Shown here: positions 25,263 through 36,700 of the stretch, piece after piece
How the letters are laid out: every line of letters begins with the position of its first letter
How positions within the stretch are numbered: position 1 is the stretch's first letter
Program-made: the position numbers and the translations under genes
Source: Ornithodoros turicata
Lineage: Eukaryota; Arthropoda; Arachnida; Ixodida; Argasidae
DNA length: 64,000 nucleotides
Assembly (NCBI RefSeq): GCF_037126465.1
Contig: NC_088210.1
Span: forward strand, 16,393,511 to 16,457,510
Direction of reading: 5' to 3'
The notes under the pieces: generated by a model
Databases searched by the model: none
What the model was told of the DNA's origin: nothing
Seen by the model: only the letters and a program-made list of their open reading frames with translations

Positions 25263-25940
25263 CAGGGGCGGATCCACGGGGGGGGGGGGGGGGGGGGATA
25301 CGTCTACCAGTGGCGTAGCCAGACCTCCAAGGTAGGGGGGGCTCGATACGAACCCCCCCCCCCCCCCCCACTGATCCTGTGTCGACAACACACACATACT
25401 TGTGCACACTGCAAACTGAGGATTAAAAAAAGGAACGAAAATAGTTGATTTAGACGTTCACAGTACGAGTACATGCATAGGCTGTCACGACCAATAAGGT
25501 GGTGTCACGAGATTGGAAGTATTTTGAAAAGCTCATACTTTGAAAACCATTCAAGAGTGCTTCTTAGATAGACGCCATGAACTGCAAGAACTTTCGCGAT
25601 CGTCACAGTGGTCCCCCCCCCCCCCCACATATATATTATGTTCTCGGATTTGCACGATTTGTGTGGGTCGGTCCGTGGCAGGTAGGGGGGGCTCGAGCCC
25701 CCCCTAGCCCCCCCGTGGCTACGCCACTGACCTCTACCCCCCATTCCGGCAGATTTTCCTGCCGCACGCTCCGTTTTCCGCACACGCCGCACGGTGGCGT
25801 TCCTCTACAGCTTGCTAAGCTTCGCAACATGTAGATCATAAATAAAGTTCTGGTGTGAAATGAAAGCGCAGCAGCTCGCCGTCTTACATGGCGACCCCCC
25901 CCCCCCCCCCCCCCGAGGATCTTCCCTGGATCCGCCCCTG
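25263..25940. mobile_element. Element with CAGGGGCGGATCCA ends, containing another element
   Basis: CAGGGGCGGATCCA at 25263-25276 is inverted at 25927-25940. Both ends adjoin long G or C runs. A second inverted-repeat element lies inside. No ORF of note. Confidence 0.65.
25308..25729. mobile_element. Inner element with CAGTGGCGTAGCCA ends
   Basis: CAGTGGCGTAGCCA (25308-25321) and TGGCTACGCCACTG (25716-25729) form perfect 14-bp inverted ends, again beside poly-C/G. It is nested in the 25263-25940 element. Confidence 0.65.
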
Positions 25941-26163
25941 CAACGCACCCAATGGTGCATGTGGCTGAAACTGCGGAGACAAACGACAGGACCATACACC
26001 GATGAGACACTGCGCCCTGTTACGTGCCATTGCATATGGGGCATGCAGTTATTGACTCAGTAGGGAGTACACTACGCGAAACTACCCCTCTTGTGAAAGA
26101 ATGCTTAAAGGGGCACTGGAATGAAAACATTTCCCTCGTGGAAAGGAAGACTGTGCTGTTACC

Positions 26164-26853
26164 TCGACCATGAACTACTAGATTATAACGACCATGTCAC
26201 AATCGGCAACCCCTATGAGGAGCCCTTCCGCAAGATCCGCTAAGGGCGCTACTCATCGGCCCGCGAGATCTACATTATGATTGGACAATGGAAATTTGAA
26301 TTTTGAACGCGCAGAAGCGTTACGTAACGTACGATTACCGTAGCAGACGACAGCAACAGCTCCTATGAAAACGCGTACAATAATGGTGATAATCAACTTT
26401 AGAAAGAAGCATCTCCCGTGAGACATACACCACTTGTACAAAAACAACAAGGCCAGCTGAAGTACAAGGTACATAGAAATTGAGGATGCAAGAGCCACCC
26501 CACCCAAGCGCCGCATTGGAGGCGGCGCTTGGGTGGGGTGCCTATACACTCTTAAAAACGAGCTTTACCGCATAGCACACTCCCAGCCAACTATAGTCCC
26601 GAATGATATGGTTATCTGCCCTGATTATCTGGTTATCTGATATGGTTATCTGCAGATTTGTTGAAAACGAGAGGCGTACGCCTTTTTGTGACACTTATGC
26701 TGTTCATAATTGTCACAAAAAGGCCTCCCGTTTTCAACAAATCGGGGAAGATAACGATATCATTCGAGATGATGGTTGGCTAGGAGCGTGATATGCGGTG
26801 AAGTTCATTTTTAAGAGTGTATGACCTGGTCGCTATAATGTAGTAGGTCGTGA
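26164..26853. mobile_element. 'CGACCTACTAG' element, copy 1, interrupted by a MITE
   Basis: The left end (tactagattataacgaccatg) and inverted right end (gtcgctataatgtagtaggtcg) match copies at 36416-36868 and 46275-47300. The interior blocks 'attggacaatggaaatttgaa' and 'gtagcagacgacagc' are shared. A palindromic MITE is inserted at 26547. Confidence 0.75.
26547..26819. mobile_element. Palindromic Tc1/mariner-type MITE, copy 4 (nested)
   Basis: Same family as the 15.5-16.8 kb cluster, with TA on both sides. One arm has a small local duplication ('tctggttatctgatatggttatctg') near 26630. Confidence 0.85.
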
Positions 26854-28472
26854 TCTCGACGTCAACACAGAAGGAACGGGGTTCATAGGTTGCGACTTTC
26901 ACGATTTATGATCGATAGAAAAAAAGAAAAAGAAAAACGCAATTTACGCCTTTCATTTCCGTCTTCTTCCCCAACAAGCGTGGACGATGCAATGTTCCTG
27001 AGTGGGTTGCATGCTGAAAAGTGAACTTTTTCCTGCAAATAGAATGATTGCGAATGCGCGGATATACTAATTATCCGCGTGGTCGCGGATCTTACATGCG
27101 CGGGTGTGATGCCGGCGCGGATATATCGTCAATATCATCCGCGCTCACCTCTAAAATATTGCCGCTCCATGTGACGCGGAAGTATCACAAAATTAATTTT
27201 AAGTTTTGAGAAGTATGGCGCCACGACGCGCACAACCTGCAATTCGCCCGACAACACTGCTTCTTTGGGTGTCCTCACCAATCACCAGAGCAGCTTTTCC
27301 AACGTGCGGCGGAGAGCGGAGAACGAGAATCCGAAATTATGAGGCTTTGTGGGGCTCATTCGAAAATTCGTGGAAGGGTGTAAATGTTCACTGCTTGTAT
27401 TTATATTTCGTCTACCGAGTCTTTAAAAGCGACGTTGATTTATAATACGAAATCAAGAGAAATATGATTTTTTTTAGTCCGGAATGGCACTTCAATGGCA
27501 AACATTATACATCTATAAAAAATACATACACCTATACAAAATATATCTGAAATTGGGAACAAGTATATAGGAACAGACACGTGCGAGTCTCTCTCTTTTT
27601 GTGTGTGTGTGTGTTCGTAACCAGTCTTTCTATCTTTTCTTTAGGGGACAAAGAAAGCATTCTAAGTATGTAGTAGAAAAAGTATCCCAGCCAGATATTT
27701 CGGCAGTGCGATCTGATGGTTTGATCCCGCTAGTGTACTGGTCTTGTGTTACACGCGCAAGGACAAACGCAGGGAAATATTACCAACAGCTAGCCTAAGC
27801 CAGCTTCCTTGATTGGACAGTCGAGTGCATAGATGACAGGAGGAAACAGACGCGTGGACGGGACACACGACAGTCTCCTGTGTGCACTTTTTGATTGTTT
27901 GAATATGTGTCACCAACTCATCGGTGGTGGTAGCGATAGGGCTTGCTGTTGTCGGCCTCACGTGTGTGGCCTCACGTCACCAACTCATCCAATTGTTACA
28001 GCAAGCTGACTTGGAGCCCTTGGAGCAGATCGCCAACCAAGTGTGGCGGGCGATAAATAGAAATGGCTATTGGCTACTATGCATGGGCTGCCTGTTCCAA
28101 TCTGCCAATCAGAATTCATTCCATCTGGCTCGGCGGCTCCGCCCTCGGCCGGTCTTGGCTTTCGGCTGTTTGCTTGGCTGTGGCTTTGTCCGCTTTTTTG
28201 ACAACAGTTGTTTTTGTATCATGTGATGTAATACCTGATCGCCTGTGCTGATAGCAGTAGCTGATCAATTGACAACTCCCCAGACTGCGAAAAAGGAACA
28301 AAAAAAGTGGAGAGAAAAAGCGGCAGATAGAGCAGATAGCGTGAGATAATCTCGATGCATTCTTTTCTTGGGGGGCGTATTACTAGTTACTAGTGTCACA
28401 CGCACCTGATGCTCATCGGTATACCTCGGAGGGCAGAAGCATCCTGCAAGAAGCATTAGAGGCACTGCAGCA
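26854..28472. other. Upstream region of SLC35F6
   Basis: Contains another MITE-like stretch (about 26870-27490, ending 'ccggaatggcacttcaatgg'), a GT run near 27600, and G/C-richer sequence next to the SLC35F6 start. No supported gene. Confidence 0.45.
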
Positions 28473-31400
28473 ATGGCATGGACAAAATACCAAGTGTTTT
28501 TAGCTCTTATGCTCGTTTTTACTGGCTCTATAAACACACTCGCAACCAAGTAAGTGTGACTAAACTCCTATGTTTCACGTGCGACTCTCCCGAAAACTCG
28601 TGACGCATATCACATGAGCGTGCGTCACATTTGATTCGTGCATGTCGCCGTCTTTTAACGGCTACTTGCCATATGGTAACGTAACAAATAAATTATTTCA
28701 GGTGGGCCGACAGGTCCAAATCAAGAGGAAGGGATGGGACTATACGTGAATTTGACCACCCCTTTCTGCAGGTTCGTGGCCTATTTATTCTTCGTTTCGT
28801 GGGTACTTGGAACTACGCCGTGCTTTAGTTCAATAATAAATTATCCCCATGTGCACGAACCTTCAAACCGAGAGTTTTACAAGGTGTTCACATGAGTTCA
28901 GAAGTGTGTATGCTATAAAAGGTCAGTGACATTTTCGCGCGTGACACTATATCTATTTGAGAGACGGACTTGTGCTGCCATACAGTGAATCACTTATGCC
29001 AGAAAAACCTACGAAAAAATTGCGGTTACCATTCACTGCGTAATAAAATAAACACTGCCACGGAAACTTTCGTCTTCATGTGTTTCCTATGCGCAATACA
29101 GATGGATGGAGGTGAAAGTTTGCATGGTCATATTTATTTTGTTAAACAGTGCTAGGTAACCACAATCGTTTCGTAGGTTCCTCTAGCATAAATTATTCAC
29201 TTTGAGGCAGGGGAAGTCTTTTCGTGATAGAGGTATAGCATCAAGGAGATATCACTTCTTGCACGAAAATGTGACCGACCTTTTATAGCATACACCCTGT
29301 ATATAAAACGTATTAGTCGAGCCTTGTATCACAAACACATCCTATTCACAAATCTTCAGTTCAGTCCATTGAACATCAGCAGTCGGGATTCAAGCCGTTC
29401 CTAAATGGAACGAACTGCATAGTTCAGGGACTGACAGTGAAACAGAAAAATACTGACTGGGCAGTTGTTGTGCTTGACTTGGGATTTGAAGTGTACATGC
29501 TGTGAACGCACATTGTTGCAAAATGTACTTGTGCACTGATGCATAATGTAAAACCCCCGAGACTAGGGAACACGAAAGGACAGACACAAACACTGGGTTT
29601 TACATTATGCATCATCTTCACCAGCTCGCTTGCTTCCTAGCCGTTTTTTCATTGTGCACTGAGCTTGTCTCGTAACATAAAATACAGGCATCTAATTCTA
29701 CTTCCATACATTCCAGGCATAATCTTGCCTGTTTTGCAGATATCCAAGATATATGCTCGTTGATTGTCAACAAGAGATTGATGCACCTTGTTAGTTTGTG
29801 CCTAGTTTCAGTGATTTTTTTTTTTCAGGCGGTGGGTATGTTCCTGGGAGAGCTCTCATGCTTGCTTGCCTTCCAAGTCCTGTACTGGTACCATACAAGG
29901 AAGCCATCGTCCGAGCCGTTGCCCCCCAGTGTTTCCGGAAGCCGCAGCTTCAATCCCTTCATATTTTTACCCCCAGCCATGTGTGATCTCATTGCTACCT
30001 CAATCATGTACGTCGGTCTTGAGTTGACCTTTGCTTCCAGTTTTCAGATGTTACGAGGTGAGCAACCAACACGGTTTAGTCTGACTACTGCTATCTTCTA
30101 ACAATGGTTTCTGTGCACTGCAAATCCGCATCTTATCTTTATATCTATGCAGCACATTGTGGAAAGTGCTAGGGGCTTGTTTCGGGTTTGGCCATAAAGT
30201 GTTCGGTTCTGGTTCAGCTCCGGAGTTCACATATAGCGGTTCGATTAACCGGTTCAGAGGCTGTAAACCGGTTCGGAACCGGTTTGAGCTAGCCACTACA
30301 AAACATATTCTGTTTTTCAAATCTCGACGTCCCCCCCCCCCCGTAGGATATAATTTAAATTGAAAAAACAAACAACAAAAAACAATATGCTTAGATCATA
30401 GCGGTAACACGTCATCTGGAAGTGGAACATACTTTTTATGTAGCATCTTCATGTGGCAAATGACCGAACCGGTAACCGAAGTTTTTAGACCGGTTCGGTT
30501 CCAGTTCAGCTCTATGATGGCGCCAGTAATAAAGGTTCAGTTCCGATTCAATTCCAGCTAAAAATAACGGTTAATTCAGTTTTTTTGGGTCCGGTTCGGT
30601 TCGACGCTCTGGTTTATGCACAACAAAGGTTGATTGCATAGATGAGATAATTACCAGCCAACCACACTTTCTACTGGATAAAATTTTGAATTCAATTATG
30701 AAACCAACAGTGTTTGACCTCCCGAGACTTGCTGTTTATTAGCAAACTCGTCGTAACGAGATATTGTGCCTGTGGGGACGACATATTGGCAAGCTTGGCG
30801 TTTCTTACCCAAAGTGACTGTGAAACTGGGAGGGTTACTGGGTCTAACATCAAAGCACGAGGCCCTTATTATACCCAAAAACTTATAACGAGGTATAACC
30901 CATTCTTTTGTTTACGTCTGCAGGAGCCGTAATTATCTTCACGGGGCTCCTCTCCGTCGCTTTCTTGGGCCGCCACCTCAAGGGATACGAGTGGCTGGGA
31001 ATCCTCATCGTGCTCCTCGGTCTCGTAGTTGTAGGCCTGTCCGACATGCTCTTTCCTGGCCAGGAGGAGGCGTCAAAGGGTCAAAATGGAATAATAACTG
31101 GTTTGTTAGCTGTGCCAGATAATGAGGGAGTGACTTTTTCGGGTTAAACCCGGTTCCGCCCTGTTATACCCCCCCGAACTTACCTCCGACCAATTCGGGT
31201 TAAACCCGATTTCTCCCCGAATTCCAGTCACTATGAAATCCTCAAGTGACTCTTCCATTGAAGACGAACAAAGGTCGCCACGTGTAACGCATGTAAGAAT
31301 GGGTCACTTACGTTCCCAGCAATGCACCCATGTGTGTCAACACTGTCTATGCCTTCGGGCATTACCGCTGGAAGGTCACGATCCCGCAAAAATAAAACAA

Positions 31401-32514
31401 AAAAAAAGAAAAGAGAGAGAGATTAGGAAAGGTCTTAATAGACGAAAGGAGAAACAAAAACACCCGATAGCACCCGAAGGCACAATTACTGCTCGATTTC
31501 TCCCCGAATTACAGATTTAAAAATAGCGCCAGATTTTTACCCCCTGAATCCGAGAAAGGCATTTAACCCGAAAAAGTCACTCACTACAGATAATGTGCCG
31601 ATCATGATGGAAAAAAACCTGCCTTTAGGTGACCTGCTCATAATCCTGGCCCAAGTGATTGCAGCGTGTCAAATGGTTATCGAAGAAAAGTTTGTCACCA
31701 AGTACAATGTACCGCCACTGCAGGCTGTTGGATGGGAAGGTATATATATATATATATATATTTGTGTGTGTGTGTACACCTAACTTCTATGGCTTCGTTT
31801 TATCAGGGTTCTTCGGATGCACCGTTCTTGGCACACTTTTGATTCCAATGTACTTCATACCTGTTGGGAATTCAATCTTCAAAAACCCAAATGGGCAATT
31901 GGAAGATGCCATCGATGGCCTCTACCAGATATCCAATAGTTGGAGTGTATGCCTCGGTGTCATAGGTGAGGTTCTGCATGGATTGCCTCTCGTCCTGGGA
32001 CAACCTTTCATTATTTAATAATTTGCAAAATTAGATCGAGGCACGTTTGGGGAATATTTTGGTGTAACCTAAATTTGGTGTACATTCAGACGCTCCTAAA
32101 ACTGACTGGACAAGCACAGTGAAAAAAATTCAAGATAGTAGCATCTGCCAATCCCATTTTGTTGACATTTTTATCTTTTCTTGTTCCGCAGGGACCATAG
32201 TCAGCATCGCCTTCTTTAACTTTGCTGGCATAAGTGTAACGAAAGAACTGAGTGCAACAACCCGAATGGTGCTGGACAGCGTACGTACGCTGGTCATCTG
32301 GGCTGTCAGCCTGATTGTAAGATGGCAGAAGTTCAGCTGGATACAGCTTGTGGGCTTTTTTGTCCTCATCGTCGGGATGTTCCTCTACAACAACGTTGTC
32401 ATACGGCCTCTGCTCATCAAAAACGGATGCCTTAAGGCACCGGAAGATGACATGTCACAGCTCGTCGTCGAGGAGTCTGGCGACAGAGTGCAGGAAGACA
32501 AGGCGCAGGCATAA
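28473..32514 (+). CDS. SLC35F6: Solute carrier family 35 member F6 (multipass transporter)
   Basis: Seven exons: 28473-28549, 28702-28771, 29829-30057, 30924-31100, 31629-31739, 31807-31965 and 32192-32514. All junctions are in phase and encode 381 aa (human 371). MAWTKYQVFLALML and GSINTLATKWAD match the family N terminus. Further hallmarks are HPFLQAVGMFLGE, SSFQMLRGAVIIFTG, GDLLIILAQVI, VIEEKFV and the long conserved block IAFFNFAGISVTKELSATTR followed by MVLDSVRT. About ten hydrophobic helices are expected. The family belongs to the drug/metabolite transporter superfamily; human SLC35F6 is reported on lysosomal or mitochondrial membranes, and its substrate is uncertain. Intron 4 is almost entirely a transposon, and the donor of intron 5 runs into a (TA)n tract. 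Confidence 0.97.
29280..29500 (+). pseudogene. Possible reverse-transcriptase fragment in SLC35F6 intron 2
   Basis: The plus-strand frame near 29338 reads EHQQSGFKPFLNGTN, then WAVVVLDLGFEVY. This faintly recalls the QHGFR...VVFLDLSKAFD region of LINE reverse transcriptases. It is short and degenerate, and I am not certain. Confidence 0.25.
29538..29613. repeat. Perfect 19-bp inverted repeat with 38-nt loop
   Basis: GATGCATAATGTAAAACCC at 29538-29556 is exactly inverted at 29595-29613. It lies in SLC35F6 intron 2 and would form a stable hairpin in RNA. Confidence 0.8.
30160..30610. repeat. CGGTTCGG-rich degenerate repeat in SLC35F6 intron 3
   Basis: Many copies of (A)CCGGTTCGG(TTC) and its inverse fill both flanks of a C-run and an A-rich stretch (30330-30385). 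It looks like a short inverted-repeat element with internally repetitive arms. Confidence 0.5.
31125..31586. mobile_element. Element with 9-bp target duplication in SLC35F6 intron 4
   Basis: Perfect 21-bp inverted arms at 31128-31148 and 31562-31582 (AGTGACTTTTTCGGGTTAAA and inverse). The element is bounded by direct repeats CAGATAATG at 31116-31124 and 31587-31595. An 8-9 bp duplication fits a hAT-like mechanism. Removing the element and one repeat leaves an intron of 57 bp. Related TCGGG-rich sequence occurs elsewhere in the window. Confidence 0.8.
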
Positions 32515-32763
32515 CAGGGCATAGGGCCATACTTATTTGTTACTGTTTTGTGAAGGCCACAGTACTGAACTGTCAGTTGACAGTTTCTACCTTCAGGCAC
32601 TGTGGGGCCGTGTAACACCATCACTGCAAGGCGCTAGCACCTTAGCTGGCTTAGCACACAAGGGTGCAAGATAACAATGCTTTCAGTCCTTGTGGCCTTA
32701 GCAGAGCTCAATGCAGACTTCTAATTTTATGTACAAGTTGTTCTACAGAACTTGCGCTGTTTA

Positions 32764-32769
32764 AATAAA
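32764..32769 (+). terminator. Poly(A) signal of SLC35F6
   Basis: AATAAA 250 bp after the stop codon. The opposing zinc-finger gene's signal is about 300 bp further right. Confidence 0.55.
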
Positions 32770-33065
32770 ACTGTTCAAAAATAAAAGATAAACACCCTGG
32801 ATGGCACATTTGAAGTGGTAGTGTTAAGATACATGAAGCCAATTTTTTAAAAATCTATTTCAAGTACAACATCACATATGGGAGAGACCCTCAGGCTTAT
32901 AGTAGTCATTAGCCATGCGAAGCAGTCGCTACTTTTTGGATAACCGCTATGCTACGCATGCACTTTGGCCAGGGATCAAACGACCAGCAGATTGTCCTCC
33001 CAAAAAAAGGAATGGGTTCCTCCATGCAAAAGGTCACTGTCTATGTCCAGTGTGAAACCTGAAAC

Positions 33066-33071
33066 TTTATT
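33066..33071 (-). terminator. Candidate poly(A) signal of the zinc-finger gene
   Basis: TTTATT on the plus strand (AATAAA on the minus strand) lies about 670 bp after the minus-strand stop codon at 33740. Confidence 0.4.
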
Positions 33072-33739
33072 CCTCCAACTTTGCAATAATTGAACGCAAT
33101 GTACCTCAAAGGCCAGAGTTTGTTTCCACGAGACCACTCCCTCAGGTGTTCAACAGTTCCTTACAGTTCCTAATTAAAATTTACAACATTAACGCTACAA
33201 TAAAATTTTGGTGACTTATGTCAGCAATACAAGAGCAAGCAAAAATCAAGACCACCACTACCGTTTTGCACTGGCGATCAATGCGGATGCATGGGCCATC
33301 TCAAGCAGAAGTGAATTTTAACCTATGTACAGCTCCAGTCAACCTTAATAATAACACAGAAAAAAAAATGCGGTCTCGTTCCCGAGCGCGATTACAGCAA
33401 TCCTTGGGGGCCATGAGGAAAACTTCGTTGAACAAAATTATTCCGTTAGTTTAACGCAAGGATTTCGTTCATTTAATATTCCCCCAGTGTGGCTGTTATC
33501 GCACTCAAAAACGAGACAGATTTTTTTTTCCAGTGCTATTGTTAATGTTGACAAGAGCTGCCCAACAGTCTTTCATGATACATGAAAGCCATGTTACAAC
33601 CCTTGCATGATAACAGGATCATACAAAATAACACCAGAATGTGTGCTAACAGCATCATAACATGCCATCACATGACCTGGATCGTATCGCCATCAATATA
33701 AACACGCATCACACAACCGTGGAACGAAAACTGCAGCTC

Positions 33740-36700
33740 TTATTGGAACTCTACGGTTTCGACAACCGTTTCAACAGCATCGCCGACAGCCTCGACGGAT
33801 TCGACGGCATCAACGCCCTCCACCGCCGCGACACCTTCGACGGTGCCCAGCATGAGTGCCGCGTCGGACGCGAGCACGGCCTTTTTCTTTGTGACGACAG
33901 TGCCGTGGACGTGGTACAGGTGTCTACGCAGCATCTTATTGGACACAACACCTTTCTGGCAGAGCGGACAAAAGATGTGGTAGTCCCCGGTGTGGAAACG
34001 AGTCACGTGATGCTTGCGTGTCATGGACAGTGTGAAAGCCTTGTCACAGTACGGGCACTTGAATGGCTTCTCCCCACGGTGGCGACGCATGTGCACTTCG
34101 AAGAGACCTTCCGTTCGAAGCGTGACGTGGCATAGCTCGCACTTTTTCAAGATGTCCTGCGAGAGAGTTCCGGTGTTGTAGACGTACGAGGGTGAAGTAA
34201 GGACAAAATATTTAACAGAAAGAGATGCGTTAACTTCAGTTTCATTGGTGTGAAGTGTTTCTACGGGTGAGCGTGCAATTTAAATTCTGAGTCTGAAGCA
34301 AGCTAACGTGCACTTTGTGAAAGTAACTGCACTAGTGCACTAGTAACATTAATGGTACAGTCGCCGACCGATTTTTCGGGCATGCTCGATTATTCGGACT
34401 CGTTCGCGGAACGGCCGCGGGTCCCATAGAGGTGATGTATAAGAACGTCCAAAAATTCGCACGCCGTGCAGCTCGATATTTCGGACTCTGTTTGCCCAAC
34501 CCGCGAATTTCTCTCTTGGGGTGTATACGGAAAATATTGGTATCATCTGAAATTCGTATCAAAAGAAATCACCCAACTAAAATATACAGGCAAAAAAAAT
34601 AGGCAGTGATGATTGTTGACTTTCCATTCCTCTGAGTAGAAGAGGTCTGTCGTAGCGCTTTTGCGTCTTCGTTTTTGGCCAACGGCCCAGCACGTGCTGT
34701 CCACCCGCGAGTCGCGCGACAGCGTTGTAAAGCGAGCTTCACCTAAAGCACGCTGCGTTAGGTGAAGCCGACTTGCGGACTTGATGACAGCGGTGCGTCT
34801 GACAGTGTACATTGACGAAATGTCGCTTCGGAAAATAGAAGCTAATGTTATCAGGCAGAGCTGGAAGCACGTTAGGAAAGCATCGACAAATTTTTCCAGC
34901 CTACTAGGGCTTAGTAAAGTTTATTTTGAAGCGAAATTCGCTTTTTTCGGACTGCTCGATTATTCTGACTTTTGCGCGATCCCCGCCGAGTCCGAAAAAT
35001 CGGACGGCGACTGTATTAACAATATTGATGAAACAATAATATTGACCGAATTTCGTAAAACAGTTCAGCTGTTGAGGGGTTAACTGTGGCAGGGGTCTCA
35101 AACGTGCGGCCCACAATCGGCTATTGACCGGGCTGAAAGCCTTCCACTGCCAAAGAAGTGGCAATGACACCACATTTTCAAGCACTGCTTTTACACTTGC
35201 ACAGTGTGGTGCTGTCCGTGTTTGACAGTTCAAACATATATACAATTTTCACTTGTGGACTTCAGCAAGCCTAAATTTCTTCTGGAAACTGAAACCAGAC
35301 TTCACAACCTATGATAATGTGTGACAGCAATGGGGTAGGGGTTATTGCTCCTGGTGATGAAAACTCCCTACTCATCATCATTTAAATCAAGTAGTAGTTG
35401 CTGAAAGAAGGAAGTCACTGAAAAAGGTTAGCCAGCTGTAGGACTCAAACCCACACCTTCTGGGTGCCGTTCGGGCCTCTACCAATTGAGCTAAGCTAAC
35501 ACACTTCCTCAACGACTTCCAGGGGTGCGTCATTTGAAGGGACAAACCACATCCATTTTATTCACTCACTCATTCCACTTTGAGTCACTCAGTAGTTGCT
35601 GCTGTGACAGCATTACACCGTGGACGTATGACAGCACAAACATGCACGAACAACCATTTTCGCTTGACTTCAACGAGCCTAAATTACAGTTGCAGTCTAT
35701 CTTTTGGAGACTGAAGCTATAGACTTCACAACATCAAGGGGGTCCCATCCAGGTGTCATTTATATAAAATTAGAAAGAAAGAGAGAGAGAGATGTACAGT
35801 GTTGGACAGAAGTTTATGGAACACGCATATGATTGTATGGACTTACAGACATGTGCCTAGGTAACCCAGTCAGGTGTCTGAAAGTCCGTATGGTATCATT
35901 CGCTGCTAACATTGCCACTCTGAGGGAGGAATGCACTGGAGCGTATTTCCTAAACTTCTGTCCAGCGCTGTACAAGGGGCACTCCCAAATTTTCAAAAAG
36001 TATAAAACCCAAAAACGTAAGTGTATTCGCAAGGCTCGAGCAATACCGCAAAAATGAAGAAGGCCCACACCTGCTCAAGAAGAGCAGCATCACCTCCAAC
36101 TGCATACATACTGTACATGTTACCATAGCTCATGCATCGAAAGTGTTCACCCCTTCAATATCCTTCACATCCAGATAAGCCTCGCGCAGAGAAGAACAAT
36201 AATTTCTCTAACCTGCGAGTGCTTGTATTTATGTGCGGCCAAGCTTCCGGGGTACTTGAAGCGCTTCTTGCATACGTCGCAAGAATAGGTCCATGTATTT
36301 GGTCCTCCTTTCTCATGCTTGTGCACAATCATGTGAAAGTTGAGAGCTGCGATCTTGGAAAATCCCTGTCCGCACACCTACCAAATGCAGAAAGAAACAC
36401 TTGCGTGACCGTAAAGCACGACCTACTAGAATCCAACGACCACGTCATAACTGGCAACCCCCAATGGGGAGCTCGTCCGCGCAATCCACTACGGCCGCTC
36501 TACTCATCAGCCGGCGAGATCTACATCGTGATTGGACAACGGAAATTCGAAAATTGAGCGCGCGGAAGCGGACGTACCCTGCAGCATGTGCAGCATGTCG
36601 CCGCAGTAGGCAGACAAACCTTACGTGTAACATCGCGGTACAATTATTATTATTATTACTAGCAGACGACAGCGACAGCAGACGACTACGAAAATGCGCA

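Noticed and set aside
33662..34135. Plus-strand ORF of 157 aa
   Set aside because: Antisense of the last zinc-finger exon, whose minus-strand translation shows three clear C2H2 fingers.
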